Below, piece by piece: positions 51,310-60,464 of a stretch of 64,000 nt of DNA (the first letter of the stretch is position 1; each line of letters starts with the position of its first letter). The DNA comes from Paramesorhizobium sp049065735 (GTDB lineage Bacteria > Pseudomonadota > Alphaproteobacteria > Rhizobiales > Rhizobiaceae): the NCBI RefSeq assembly GCF_049065735.1, contig NZ_JBAKHD010000001.1:682001-746000 (forward strand), written 5' to 3'. A program made the position numbers and the translations under genes. The notes under the pieces were generated by a model. That model saw only the letters and a program-made list of their open reading frames with translations. It was not told the DNA's origin and did no database searches.

Positions 51310-53295
51310 ATGCTCTATCTCGCAATCGTCTTCCTTCCGCTTCTCGGCTTCCTGATCGCCGGCCTGTTCGGTAACAAGATCGGCGCCAAGGCCAGCGAAT
51401 TCGTCACCTCCGGCTTCCTCGTCATCGCCGCAATCCTCTCCTGGGTCGTCTTCTTCCAGGTGGCCATGAACGGCCATGGCGAGACCGTGCGCGTTCCGGT
51501 CCTGCAATGGATCCATGTCGGCTCGCTCTCCTTCGACTGGGCGCTGCGCATCGATACGCTGACGGCGGTGATGCTTGTCGTGGTCAACACAGTTTCGGCG
51601 CTCGTGCATATCTACTCCATCGGCTATATGCACCACGATCCGCATCGGCCGCGCTTCTTCGCCTATCTGTCGCTCTTCACCTTCGCGATGCTGATGCTGG
51701 TGACGTCCGACAATCTGGTGCAGATGTTCTTCGGCTGGGAAGGCGTCGGCCTTGCCTCCTATCTGCTCATCGGCTTCTGGTTTCAGAAGCCCTCGGCCAA
51801 TGCCGCTGCCATGAAGGCTTTTGTCGTCAACCGCGTCGGTGATTTCGGCTTCCTGCTCGGCATCTTCGGCGTGTTCGTCCTCTTCAACGCCGTCAATTAC
51901 GACACGGTCTTTGCCGCCGCGTCGAATTATGTCGGCGGTGCGGATGCAAGCCAGACCGTTCTCACTTTCCTCGGCTATTCGCTCGACCGGCAGGGCGCGG
52001 TCACCATCGTCTGCCTGCTGCTCTTTATGGGCGCGATGGGCAAGTCGGCGCAGTTCCTGCTTCACACCTGGCTTCCGGACGCGATGGAAGGCCCGACCCC
52101 GGTTTCGGCGCTCATCCATGCCGCGACCATGGTGACCGCGGGCGTGTTCATGGTGGCGCGCATGTCGCCGCTGTTCGAACTGTCGCAGACGGCGCTGACC
52201 TTCATCACCATCATCGGCGCCACCACCGCCTTCTTCGCGGCGACGGTCGGCCTCGTGCAGAACGATATCAAGCGCGTCATCGCCTATTCGACCTGCTCGC
52301 AGCTCGGCTATATGTTCGCGGCGCTCGGCGTCGGCGCGTTCGGCGCGGGTGTGTTCCACCTCTTCACCCACGCCTTCTTCAAGGCGCTGCTGTTCCTCTG
52401 CGCCGGCTCGGTCATCCATGCCGTCTCCGACGAGCAGGACATGCGCAACATGGGCGGCCTCAGGAAGCTGATCCCGACCACGTACTGGACCATGATCATC
52501 GGCACGGTGGCGCTGACCGGCCTCGGCATTCCCTTCACGGAAATCGGCACCGCCGGCTTCTTCTCCAAGGACGCCATCATCGAGTCGACCTTCGTCTCGC
52601 ACAATCCTGCTGCCGGCTACGCCTTCTGGCTGCTCGTCATCGCTGCGCTGTTCACCAGCTTTTATTCCTGGCGCCTGATCTTCATGACGTTCCACGGCAA
52701 GCCGCGCGCTTCGCACGAGGTCATGCACCACGTCCATGAATCGCCGCCGGTGATGCTCTTCCCGCTGTTCGTGCTTTCCATCGGGGCGCTTCTGGCCGGT
52801 TTTGTCTTCCGCGAATATTTCTTCGGCCATGAATATGCCGAGTTCTGGAAGGGCGCGCTCTTCACGGCTCCGAACAATCACATGCTCGAGGAACACCATC
52901 ATGTTCCGGCCTGGGTGGCAGCTTCGCCCTTCGTCGCCATGCTGCTCGGCTTCCTGATCGCGTGGCAATTCTACATCCGGTCGCCGGAAACCCCGAAGGA
53001 GCTGGCCCGCCGTCATCCCGGCCTCTACCAGTTCCTCCTCAACAAATGGTACTTCGACGAACTCTATAACTTCCTCTTCGTCCGTCCTGCGCTGTGGCTG
53101 GGCCGGGTGCTCTGGAAGGACGGTGACGGCAAGATCATCGACGGCCTCGGGCCCAACGGCATCTCCGCCCGCGTCGTCGACGTCACCGACCGGGTCGTCA
53201 AGCTGCAGTCCGGCTATCTTTATCATTACGCATTCGCGATGCTTATCGGCGTCGCCGCGCTCGTCACCTGGATGATGCTCGGGAGCTCTTTCTGA
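51310..53295 (+). CDS. nuoL: NADH-quinone oxidoreductase subunit L
   Basis: 661 residues, about 16 membrane helices including the long lateral helix at the C-terminus. Antiporter-like motifs: FFGWEGVGLASYLLIGFWF, HTWLPDAMEGPTPVSALIHA, and AYSTCSQLGYMFAALGVGAF. Terminal proton pump of the membrane arm. Stop overlaps the nuoM start by one base. Confidence 0.98.
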   Translation: MLYLAIVFLPLLGFLIAGLFGNKIGAKASEFVTSGFLVIAAILSWVVFFQVAMNGHGETVRVPVLQWIHVGSLSFDWALRIDTLTAVMLVVVNTVSALVHIYSIGYMHHDPHRPRFFAYLSLFTFAMLMLVTSDNLVQMFFGWEGVGLASYLLIGFWFQKPSANAAAMKAFVVNRVGDFGFLLGIFGVFVLFNAVNYDTVFAAASNYVGGADASQTVLTFLGYSLDRQGAVTIVCLLLFMGAMGKSAQFLLHTWLPDAMEGPTPVSALIHAATMVTAGVFMVARMSPLFELSQTALTFITIIGATTAFFAATVGLVQNDIKRVIAYSTCSQLGYMFAALGVGAFGAGVFHLFTHAFFKALLFLCAGSVIHAVSDEQDMRNMGGLRKLIPTTYWTMIIGTVALTGLGIPFTEIGTAGFFSKDAIIESTFVSHNPAAGYAFWLLVIAALFTSFYSWRLIFMTFHGKPRASHEVMHHVHESPPVMLFPLFVLSIGALLAGFVFREYFFGHEYAEFWKGALFTAPNNHMLEEHHHVPAWVAASPFVAMLLGFLIAWQFYIRSPETPKELARRHPGLYQFLLNKWYFDELYNFLFVRPALWLGRVLWKDGDGKIIDGLGPNGISARVVDVTDRVVKLQSGYLYHYAFAMLIGVAALVTWMMLGSSF

Positions 53296-54803
53296 TGACC
53301 GACTGGCCAATTCTCTCTACGGTCACGTTTCTGCCGCTCGTCGGCGCGTTCCTGATCCTTTTGATCAAGGACGACAGCGACGCCGCGCGCCGTAATATCC
53401 GCAACATCGCGCTGCTGACCACTCTCGTCGTCTTCGTGCTCTCGCTCGTTCTCTGGGCCAAGTTCGATCCTTCGAATGCAGGCTTCCAGTTCGTCGAAAA
53501 GCATGAATGGCTCGGCTCCGGCATTTCCTACCATATGGGCGTGGACGGCATTTCGGTGCTGTTCGTCGTGCTCTCCGCCTTCCTGATGCCGTTCTGCATC
53601 CTGGCGAGCTGGGAATCCGTCCAGCACCGCGTCAAGGAGTACATGATCGCGTTCCTCATTCTGGAAACGCTGATCATCGGCGTGTTCTGCGCGCTCAACA
53701 TCGTGCTCTTCTACGTCTTCTTCGAAGCAGGCCTCATTCCGATGTTCATCATCATCGGCGTGTGGGGCGGCAAGCGCCGCGTCTATGCCAGCTTCAAGTT
53801 CTTCCTCTATACGCTGCTCGGCTCGGTGCTGATGCTGATCGCCATCATGGCGATGGCCTGGCAGGCCGGCACCACCGACATCACGGAACTCCTGAAATAT
53901 AATTTCCCGGCCTCGATGCAGACCTGGCTCTGGCTCGCCTTCTTTGCCTCCTTCGCGGTGAAGATGCCGATGTGGCCCGTCCATACCTGGCTGCCGGATG
54001 CGCACGTCGAAGCGCCGACCGCCGGTTCCGTCATCCTTGCGGGCATTCTCCTGAAGCTCGGCGGCTACGGCTTCCTGCGCTTCTCGCTGCCGATGTTTCC
54101 GCTCGCTTCGGCGGAATTCGCGCCGCTCGTCTTCGCGCTTTCGGCCATCGCCATCATCTACACCTCGCTCGTCGCGCTGGTGCAGGAGGATATTAAGAAG
54201 CTCATCGCCTACTCCTCCGTCGCCCATATGGGCTATGTGACGATGGGCATCTTCGCGGCCAATGAGCTCGGCATCCAGGGCGCCATTTTCCAGATGCTGT
54301 CGCACGGCATCGTCTCGGGCGCGCTCTTCCTGTGCGTCGGCGTCGTCTATGACCGCATGCACACCCGCGAGATCGCGGCCTATGGCGGGCTCGTCAACAA
54401 CATGCCGAAATATGCCGTCGCCTTCCTGATCTTCACCATGGCGAATGTCGGCCTGCCCGGCACGTCAGGCTTCATCGGTGAGTTCCTGACGCTGTTCGGC
54501 GTGTTCCAGGTCAACACCTGGGTGGCCTTCTTCGCAGCGACCGGCGTCATCCTGTCGGCGGCCTATGCGCTCTGGCTCTATCGCCGGGTGGTCTTCGGTG
54601 CGCTGACCAAGGATAGCCTCAAGGGGCTGCTCGATCTCTCGCTGCGTGAGAAGATCATCCTCTATCCGCTCATCGTTCTCACCATCTTCTTCGGCGTCTA
54701 CCCGGCTCCGGTGTTCAACGTGACCGCCGCCGCCGTGAGCGCGCTCGTCAACCAGTACCATGCATCGCTGGCCGCCGCCGCCAGCGTTGCGCTCGCACAT
54801 TAA
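53295..54803 (+). CDS. nuoM: NADH-quinone oxidoreductase subunit M
   Basis: 502 residues, 14 helices. Motifs: ALNIVLFYVFFEAGLIPMFI, VHTWLPDAHVEAPTAGSVIL and KLIAYSSVAHMGYVTMGIF, with the pump lysine and glutamate positions intact. Confidence 0.98.
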   Translation: MTDWPILSTVTFLPLVGAFLILLIKDDSDAARRNIRNIALLTTLVVFVLSLVLWAKFDPSNAGFQFVEKHEWLGSGISYHMGVDGISVLFVVLSAFLMPFCILASWESVQHRVKEYMIAFLILETLIIGVFCALNIVLFYVFFEAGLIPMFIIIGVWGGKRRVYASFKFFLYTLLGSVLMLIAIMAMAWQAGTTDITELLKYNFPASMQTWLWLAFFASFAVKMPMWPVHTWLPDAHVEAPTAGSVILAGILLKLGGYGFLRFSLPMFPLASAEFAPLVFALSAIAIIYTSLVALVQEDIKKLIAYSSVAHMGYVTMGIFAANELGIQGAIFQMLSHGIVSGALFLCVGVVYDRMHTREIAAYGGLVNNMPKYAVAFLIFTMANVGLPGTSGFIGEFLTLFGVFQVNTWVAFFAATGVILSAAYALWLYRRVVFGALTKDSLKGLLDLSLREKIILYPLIVLTIFFGVYPAPVFNVTAAAVSALVNQYHASLAAAASVALAH

Positions 54804-54817
54804 GAGGCTAGAGCCTG

Positions 54818-56254
54818 ATGCAGACCGATCTGATTGCACAACTGACGCTTCTTGCCCCGGAGCTGGTTCTGGGGGTAGGGGCGCTTGCGCTGTTGATGGT
54901 GGGCGTCTTCGCCGGCGAGAAGGCGAGCGCGACGGTGAGCGGCCTCGCCGTGCTGGTGATGCTCGCGGCGCTGGCATTGATCATCTTCTGCCCCACCGAG
55001 GGCAAGGCCTTCGGCGATGCCATCGTCAATGACGGCTTCGGCAGCTTCATGAAGGTGCTGACGCTGATCGGCTCCATCGTCACGCTGATCATGTCCATGG
55101 GCTTCGCCAAGCAGGAAAAATTCGACCGCTTCGAGTTCCCGGTGCTGGTCGTGCTTGCGACGCTCGGCATGCTGCTGATGGTATCGGCCAACAACATGTT
55201 GACGCTCTATCTCGGCCTCGAGCTGCAGTCGCTCGCGCTTTACGTGATGGCCGCCATCAACCGCGACAGCGTCAAGTCCACGGAAGCGGGTCTCAAATAT
55301 TTCGTGCTGGGCGCGCTTTCATCGGGCATGCTGCTTTACGGCATCTCGCTGATCTACGGCTTCACCGGCCATATCGGCTTCGACCAGATCGCCGCGGCGC
55401 TCTCCAGCGGCAAGCCGCAGCTTGGCCTGATCTTCGGCCTCGTCTTCCTGCTCGCCGGCCTTGCCTTCAAGATTTCGGCCGTGCCGTTCCATATGTGGAC
55501 GCCCGACGTCTATGAAGGCGCGCCGACGCCGATCACCGCCTTCCTCGCCGCAGCCCCCAAGATGGCGGCGATGGCGCTGGTCGTGCGCGTGACCATGGGC
55601 GCCTTCGGCTCCGCGACGCATGACTGGCGTCAGGTGATCGTCTTCATCTCCATCGCCTCCATGCTGCTCGGCGCCTTCGCCGCCATCGGCCAGCACAACA
55701 TCAAGCGCCTGATGGCCTATTCCTCCATCGGCCATATGGGCTATGCGCTGGTCGGCCTCGCCGCTGGTACGGCGATGGGCGTGCGCGGCGTTGCGCTCTA
55801 TATGCTGATCTACCTCGTCATGACGCTCGGCACCTTCGCCTTCATCCTCGCCATGCGCGGAAAGAACGGCAATCTGGAAAGCATCAGCGACCTCGCCGGC
55901 CTCTCGCGCACCAATCCCGTCATGGCGACGATCATGACCATCTTCCTCTTCTCGCTGGCAGGCATTCCGCCGCTCGCGGGCTTCTGGGCGAAGTGGTATG
56001 TCTTCCTCGCCGCCGTCGATGCGGGCCTCTATCCGCTCGCGGTTATCGGTATCGTCACCTCGGTCGTCGGCGCGTTCTACTATCTGCGCCTAATCAAGAT
56101 CATGTGGTTCGACGAGCCCGCGGAAGGCTTCGTGCCCGTCTCCGGCACGCTGCGCGTGGTCCTCGGCCTTTCCGGTGCTTTCGTGCTGTTCTACGTCCTG
56201 ATCGGCGGCCCGCTTGAGGCGATTGCGCAGGCTGCAGCGAAGCCGTTCTTTTAA
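54818..56254 (+). CDS. nuoN: NADH-quinone oxidoreductase subunit N
   Basis: 478 residues, 14 helices. Motifs: LGLELQSLALYVMAAINRDS, PFHMWTPDVYEGAPTPITAF and LMAYSSIGHMGYALVGLAAG. Last gene of the complex I operon; a mosaic palindromic element follows 20 bases later. Confidence 0.98.
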   Translation: MQTDLIAQLTLLAPELVLGVGALALLMVGVFAGEKASATVSGLAVLVMLAALALIIFCPTEGKAFGDAIVNDGFGSFMKVLTLIGSIVTLIMSMGFAKQEKFDRFEFPVLVVLATLGMLLMVSANNMLTLYLGLELQSLALYVMAAINRDSVKSTEAGLKYFVLGALSSGMLLYGISLIYGFTGHIGFDQIAAALSSGKPQLGLIFGLVFLLAGLAFKISAVPFHMWTPDVYEGAPTPITAFLAAAPKMAAMALVVRVTMGAFGSATHDWRQVIVFISIASMLLGAFAAIGQHNIKRLMAYSSIGHMGYALVGLAAGTAMGVRGVALYMLIYLVMTLGTFAFILAMRGKNGNLESISDLAGLSRTNPVMATIMTIFLFSLAGIPPLAGFWAKWYVFLAAVDAGLYPLAVIGIVTSVVGAFYYLRLIKIMWFDEPAEGFVPVSGTLRVVLGLSGAFVLFYVLIGGPLEAIAQAAAKPFF

Positions 56255-56273
56255 GCGGATATGGCGGTGCTCA

Positions 56274-56431
56274 CCCCCCTCTGCCCTGCCGGGCATCTCC
56301 CCCACAAGGGGGGAGATCGGCCTTCACTGATGACGGTGCTTCGTTCTGCAACGTTGACGATTGGCGAAAGCGGAACTGACAGCCAATCTCCCCCCTTAAG
56401 GGGGAGAAGCCCGGCAGGGCAGAGGGGGAGT
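56274..56431. repeat. RIME-like mosaic palindrome, type 1
   Basis: Two arms of about 47 bases in inverted orientation (CCCCTCTGCCCTGCCGGGC plus ATCTCCCCC-ACAA-GGGGGGAGAT, 56274-56320, and its reverse at 56383-56431), each arm itself a double hairpin. The same element occurs at 59069-59227. It lies between nuoN and birA. Confidence 0.88.
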
Positions 56432-56454
56432 ACCGTCCCGCCGGCCTTTCCGCT

Positions 56455-57240
56455 ATGACCTTCTCCCTATCCCCCCTAGCCTCCCAAAGCGGCTACCGCC
56501 TCGAATCCTTCGAAACCGTCGGCTCCACCAACGCCGTCGCTCTTGAGCGCGTGCAATCGGGCGATCAGGGCAAGCTCTGGCTCGTCTCCAAAAAACAGGA
56601 GAGCGGACGCGGGCGCCGGGGCCGGGCATGGTCGACGCCATCAGGCAACCTCGCCGCCACGCTTCTTCTCGTCGAATCCTACGAACTGACCACCGCCGCG
56701 ACCCTCGGATTCGTTGCCGGCCTGTCGCTGGCCGATGCGCTCGACGCCGTACTCACCGGCACCCCTGATATCCGCCTCAAATGGCCCAATGACGTGCTGC
56801 TCGATGGCGCGAAGCTCTCCGGGATCCTGCTCGAATCGACGCTGCTGCCTGAAAACCGCTTCGCGCTCGCCATCGGCATCGGCGTCAATATCGTGTCACA
56901 CCCGGATGACCTGCCATACCCCGCCACTTCGCTGAAAGCGCTCGGCAGCGCTTGCGACGCGGAGACGCTGTTCGTCGCCCTCTCTGACGCTTGGCGCGAG
57001 AACCACGCGCTGTGGAACGAGGGCAGGGGCCTCAAAACCATCCGCGCCCGCTGGCTCGAGCGCGCGGCGGGGCTGGGCGGGGAAGTGGCGGTGCGGGTGG
57101 AGAACCGCGTGGTGCGCGGCATCTTCGAAACCATCGACGAGGATTGCCGTTTCGTCATCCGCGATGCCGAGGGCACCCGCATCCGCATCGACGCCGGCGA
57201 CGTGCATTTCGGCGCGGTGGCGTCGGCGGGGGCGGCGTAG
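56455..57240 (+). CDS. birA: Biotin-[acetyl-CoA carboxylase] ligase
   Basis: 261 residues, catalytic domain only, without the N-terminal repressor helix-turn-helix of E. coli BirA. Motifs: ETVGSTNAVALE, ESGRGRRGRAWSTPSGNL (biotinyl-AMP loop) and RLKWPNDVLLDGAKLSGIL. It biotinylates the carboxyl carrier protein for fatty-acid synthesis. The typical neighbour between nuoN and rnj in this group. Confidence 0.95.
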   Translation: MTFSLSPLASQSGYRLESFETVGSTNAVALERVQSGDQGKLWLVSKKQESGRGRRGRAWSTPSGNLAATLLLVESYELTTAATLGFVAGLSLADALDAVLTGTPDIRLKWPNDVLLDGAKLSGILLESTLLPENRFALAIGIGVNIVSHPDDLPYPATSLKALGSACDAETLFVALSDAWRENHALWNEGRGLKTIRARWLERAAGLGGEVAVRVENRVVRGIFETIDEDCRFVIRDAEGTRIRIDAGDVHFGAVASAGAA

Positions 57241-57362
57241 AGCACAGCCTTCAGTCTAAAAATGAACTATAGTTGCGGGGGAGGGTAGCATTGGATGATC
57301 CCCCAGTGCTAAACGTTTGAACAACAATGCGAAATACTAAAAACTTTCCGTGAGGATATTGA

Positions 57363-59036
57363 ATGCCCCAGCCTAAATCGGCCCAACTCGTCTTCCTGCC
57401 GCTGGGCGGAGTCGGCGAAATCGGGATGAATCTCGCCATGTATGGCTACGGGCCGGAGAACAACCGCGAATGGATCGTGGTGGATATGGGCGTCAGCTTC
57501 GCCGGACCGGACTTGCCGGGCGCCGACCTGATCCTGCCGGACATCCGTTTTCTGGAAGCCGAGCGTCGCAACATCCATGGCATCGTCATCACCCACGCCC
57601 ATGAGGACCATTACGGCGCGCTGCTCGATCTCTGGCCGCGCCTGAAAGTGCCGGTCTACGCCACGCCCTTCACCGCCGGCCTTCTGGAAGCCAAGCGTCA
57701 GGGAGAGCAGAGCGCCCCGGAAATCCCGGTCACGCTCTACCGCACCGGCGAAACCTTCACCGTTGGTCCCTTCCAGATCGAGGCGATCCCCGTCACCCAT
57801 TCGATCCCTGAGCCCGCATCGCTCGCCATCACCACGCCCCTCGGCACCGTCATCCACACCGGCGACTGGAAGTCCGATCCCGAACCTTCGCTCGGGCCGC
57901 TTCTCGATGAAGACCGCTTCCGCGCTTTGGGCGAGGCGGGCGTGCTGGCGCTCATCTGCGATTCCACCAATGCCATGCGGGAAGGGGACTCGCCCTCGGA
58001 GCGGCAGGTTGGCGAGAGCCTGCGCGAGCTCATCGAAAACGCCCGCGGCCGCGTGGCGATCACCACCTTCGCCTCCAATGTCGGCCGTATCCGCTCCATC
58101 GCCGAGGCCGCGCGGGATGCGGGCCGTCAGGTGCTGGTGCTCGGGCGCTCGATGAAGCGGGCGATCGAGGTGGCGACGGAACTGGGCTATATGGATGGCC
58201 TGCCGCCTTTTCTTAGTGAAGACGATTACGGCTATATCCCGCGCGAAAACGTGGTGATGATCCTGACCGGCAGCCAGGGCGAGGCGCGCGCCGCGCTGGC
58301 GAAGCTTTCCCGCGACGAGATGCGTAGCGTCGCGCTGTCAGCCGGCGATACGGTGATCTATTCCTCCCGCACCATTCCCGGCAATGAAAAGGCGATCATC
58401 GAGACGAAGAACCGCCTGATCGAGCAGGGCATCAAGATCATCACCGATGACGACGCGCTCGTCCATGTCTCCGGCCACCCGCGCCGCAACGAGCTGCGGC
58501 GGCTTTATTCCTGGGTCAAGCCGCGCGTCCTCGTGCCTGTGCATGGCGAGGCCGCGCATCTGGTCGCCCATGGCTCGCTCGGCGCCATGGAAGGCATTCC
58601 CGAGGTGGCGCAGGTGCGCAACGGCGATATTCTGCGCCTTGCGCCCGGCCCGGCTGAAATCATCGACGAAGCGCCCTTCGGCCGGGTCTTCAAGGACGGC
58701 AAGCTCATCGGCGACGAGGACGAAGTCGGCATCACCGAGCGCCGCAAGCTCTCCTATGTCGGCCATGTCGGCGTGTCCGTCATCATCGACGGCAATTACA
58801 ACATCATCGGCGACCCTGATCTGGTGGCGGTCGGCCTGCCTGAGGAGGACGCAACCGGCGACCTGATGGAGGACATCCTCTTCGACGCCGCGGTCAGCGC
58901 CTTCGAAAGCATCCCCCGCGCCCGCCGCAAGGATCTGGAAGTCCTACGCGAAGCCATCCGCCGCGCCATCCGCTCCGCCGCCAATGAGGCCTGGGGCAAG
59001 AAGCCGGTGGTGACGGTGTTTTTGACGAAGGTGTAG
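57363..59036 (+). CDS. rnj: Ribonuclease J
   Basis: 557 residues. Metallo-beta-lactamase core with the zinc motif ITHAHEDHYGALLDLW near residue 78 and HTGDWKSDPEP; beta-CASP domain with TFASNVGRIRSIAEAA and GSQGEARAALAKL; SGHPRRNELRRLY and PVHGEAAHL toward the end. A 5' exonuclease/endonuclease in mRNA and rRNA maturation. Confidence 0.95.
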   Translation: MPQPKSAQLVFLPLGGVGEIGMNLAMYGYGPENNREWIVVDMGVSFAGPDLPGADLILPDIRFLEAERRNIHGIVITHAHEDHYGALLDLWPRLKVPVYATPFTAGLLEAKRQGEQSAPEIPVTLYRTGETFTVGPFQIEAIPVTHSIPEPASLAITTPLGTVIHTGDWKSDPEPSLGPLLDEDRFRALGEAGVLALICDSTNAMREGDSPSERQVGESLRELIENARGRVAITTFASNVGRIRSIAEAARDAGRQVLVLGRSMKRAIEVATELGYMDGLPPFLSEDDYGYIPRENVVMILTGSQGEARAALAKLSRDEMRSVALSAGDTVIYSSRTIPGNEKAIIETKNRLIEQGIKIITDDDALVHVSGHPRRNELRRLYSWVKPRVLVPVHGEAAHLVAHGSLGAMEGIPEVAQVRNGDILRLAPGPAEIIDEAPFGRVFKDGKLIGDEDEVGITERRKLSYVGHVGVSVIIDGNYNIIGDPDLVAVGLPEEDATGDLMEDILFDAAVSAFESIPRARRKDLEVLREAIRRAIRSAANEAWGKKPVVTVFLTKV

Positions 59037-59068
59037 GGATATTTTCGGTGAAGTGTTCGCTTGACGAC

Positions 59069-59227
59069 ACCCCCCTCTGCCCTGCCGGACATCTCCCCCG
59101 CAAGGGGGGAGATTGGGCTGTCATTGCGGTCTCCATCAATCACCAACGTCGAAGGAAGAGTGACGCGGACCATATCAGCCAATCTCCCCCCTTGAGGGGG
59201 AGATGCCCGGCAGGGCAGAGGGGGGTG
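59069..59227. repeat. RIME-like mosaic palindrome, type 1 (second copy)
   Basis: Arms 59069-59118 and 59178-59227 match those at 56274-56431 closely; spacer about 60 bases and not conserved. Located between rnj and the epimerase gene. Confidence 0.88.
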
Positions 59228-59257
59228 GTTGGCCGAGGGGCGGGACATTAGACGGCC

Positions 59258-59662
59258 ATGCTCACCCGCCTCAACCATGTCGCCATAGCGGTGCCGGATA
59301 TCCAGGCGGCAATCCTGCTCTACCGCACCGCCTTCGGCATGGAGCCGGGCGCGCCAAAACCGTTACCCGAGCACGGCGTCACGGTTGCCTTCGTCGATGT
59401 CGGCAACACCATGATCGAACTGATGGAGCCGCTCGGCGAAGACTCCCCCATCCGCGCCTTCCTCGACAAGAATCCATCTGGCGGCATCCATCATCTCTGC
59501 TATGAAGTAGAGGATATCGCCGCCGCGCGCGACCGCTTGAAGGCCGAAGGCGCGCGTGTCCTTGGCGATAGCGAGCCGAAGACCGGCGCGCATGGCAGGC
59601 CGGTCCTGTTCTTGCACCCGAAGGACTTCAACGGCGTGCTGATCGAGTTGGAGGAGGTGTAA
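59258..59662 (+). CDS. mce: Methylmalonyl-CoA epimerase
   Basis: 134 residues, glyoxalase/VOC fold of two beta-alpha-beta modules. Metal ligands fit H7 (RLNHVAIAV), H near 81 (GGIHHLCYEVEDI) and E near 131 (GVLIELEEV). GRPVLFLHPKDFNGVLIE is diagnostic. It interconverts (2S) and (2R)-methylmalonyl-CoA in propionate metabolism. Three bases separate it from the next gene. Confidence 0.93.
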   Translation: MLTRLNHVAIAVPDIQAAILLYRTAFGMEPGAPKPLPEHGVTVAFVDVGNTMIELMEPLGEDSPIRAFLDKNPSGGIHHLCYEVEDIAAARDRLKAEGARVLGDSEPKTGAHGRPVLFLHPKDFNGVLIELEEV

Positions 59663-59665
59663 TAT

Positions 59666-59935
59666 ATGGCAATAGGATCAGCTCTTGCGATCTATTTCAT
59701 CATCTGGTGGGTCACGCTCTTCGCGCTGCTGCCGGTGGGCCTGCGCACCCAGGCTGAAGAAAACGACGTCACGCTCGGCACCACCGCCTCCGCCCCCGCC
59801 CGCCCGCGCATCGGCCTTGCCTTCTTCCGCACGACTGTGGTGTCGGCGATCATCTTCGCGGCGTTTTATTATCTGACGCAGATTGCAGGCTTCGGGCTGG
59901 ATGACATCCCGCATTTCTTCCCGGATTTGAAATAG
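59666..59935 (+). CDS. DUF1467 family membrane protein
   Basis: 89 residues, two helices (AIYFIIWWVTLFALLPVGLR and VSAIIFAAFYYLTQIAG). The WWVTLFALLPVGLRTQAEE signature matches DUF1467, found in most alphaproteobacteria between mce and proS. Function unknown. Confidence 0.9.
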   Translation: MAIGSALAIYFIIWWVTLFALLPVGLRTQAEENDVTLGTTASAPARPRIGLAFFRTTVVSAIIFAAFYYLTQIAGFGLDDIPHFFPDLK

Positions 59936-59938
59936 CGC

Positions 59939-60085
59939 CCTCCTTCCCCCTTGCGGGGGAGGTGCGCGCGTTAGCGGGCGGATGGGGGTGGTGACGGGTG
60001 CGCTTTTGCTGGAGAGAGTGGCGCAAACGTCACCACCCCCACCCGACCCTTCGGGCCACCCTCCCCGCAAAGGGGGAGGGAAACT
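59939..60085. repeat. Mosaic palindromic element, type 2
   Basis: Arm B (CCTTCCCCCTTGCGGGGGAGG with GCGTTAGCGGGCGGATGGGG) at 59939-59989 and arm A (CACCCCCACCCGACCCTTCG to GGGGGAGGG) at 60031-60085, with a spacer containing GCGCAAACGTCA. The copy at 63783-63922 has the same arms in opposite orientation; 11927-11985 has arm B alone. Confidence 0.85.
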
Positions 60086-60193
60086 CCAAAAAAAAAGCAA
60101 GGCTTGCGCCTTGCAATTCAATACGCGTCCGATCTCTCTCCGTATAGTCGGCGGCAGCGGAAAATCGCGCCGAGATCGCATCCTCCCAAGACT

Positions 60194-60222
60194 TTGACCG
60201 CGTAGGAAAGCAGTTTTATACC
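60194..60222 (+). promoter_or_regulatory. Possible sigma-70 promoter for proS
   Basis: TTGACC, 17 bases, TATACC, then a purine start region; about 240 bases before proS. Nothing else is evident in 60086-60464. Long leader, so other promoters may exist. Confidence 0.4.
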
Positions 60223-60464
60223 CGCTTTCTCTTTATGATTAAAAAAATAGCGGAATGCTCACGGATTGTCACGCAAATTTTTCATTCCAGGCTATTGTGG
60301 TGAATCAGAGTGCAGGGGGCTGAAGCCTTTGTCCGGCTGCGATTTGGCGCGCTTATGTGCAGCCGGGTTTGCAACCGCATGAGAAGCCGCTAAGAACCCT
60401 TTAGCTTTGCTCATGCTTTCGCCTGATTCTGCAAGCATTCAGGTTTCTTAAGGTCGGTGGTCCC

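Noticed and set aside
51289..53310. 673-codon minus-strand open frame opposite nuoL, and similar long antisense frames
   Set aside because: They mirror codon bias of strongly coding GC-rich genes on the other strand; composition (D/E/R/H-rich) has no family similarity.
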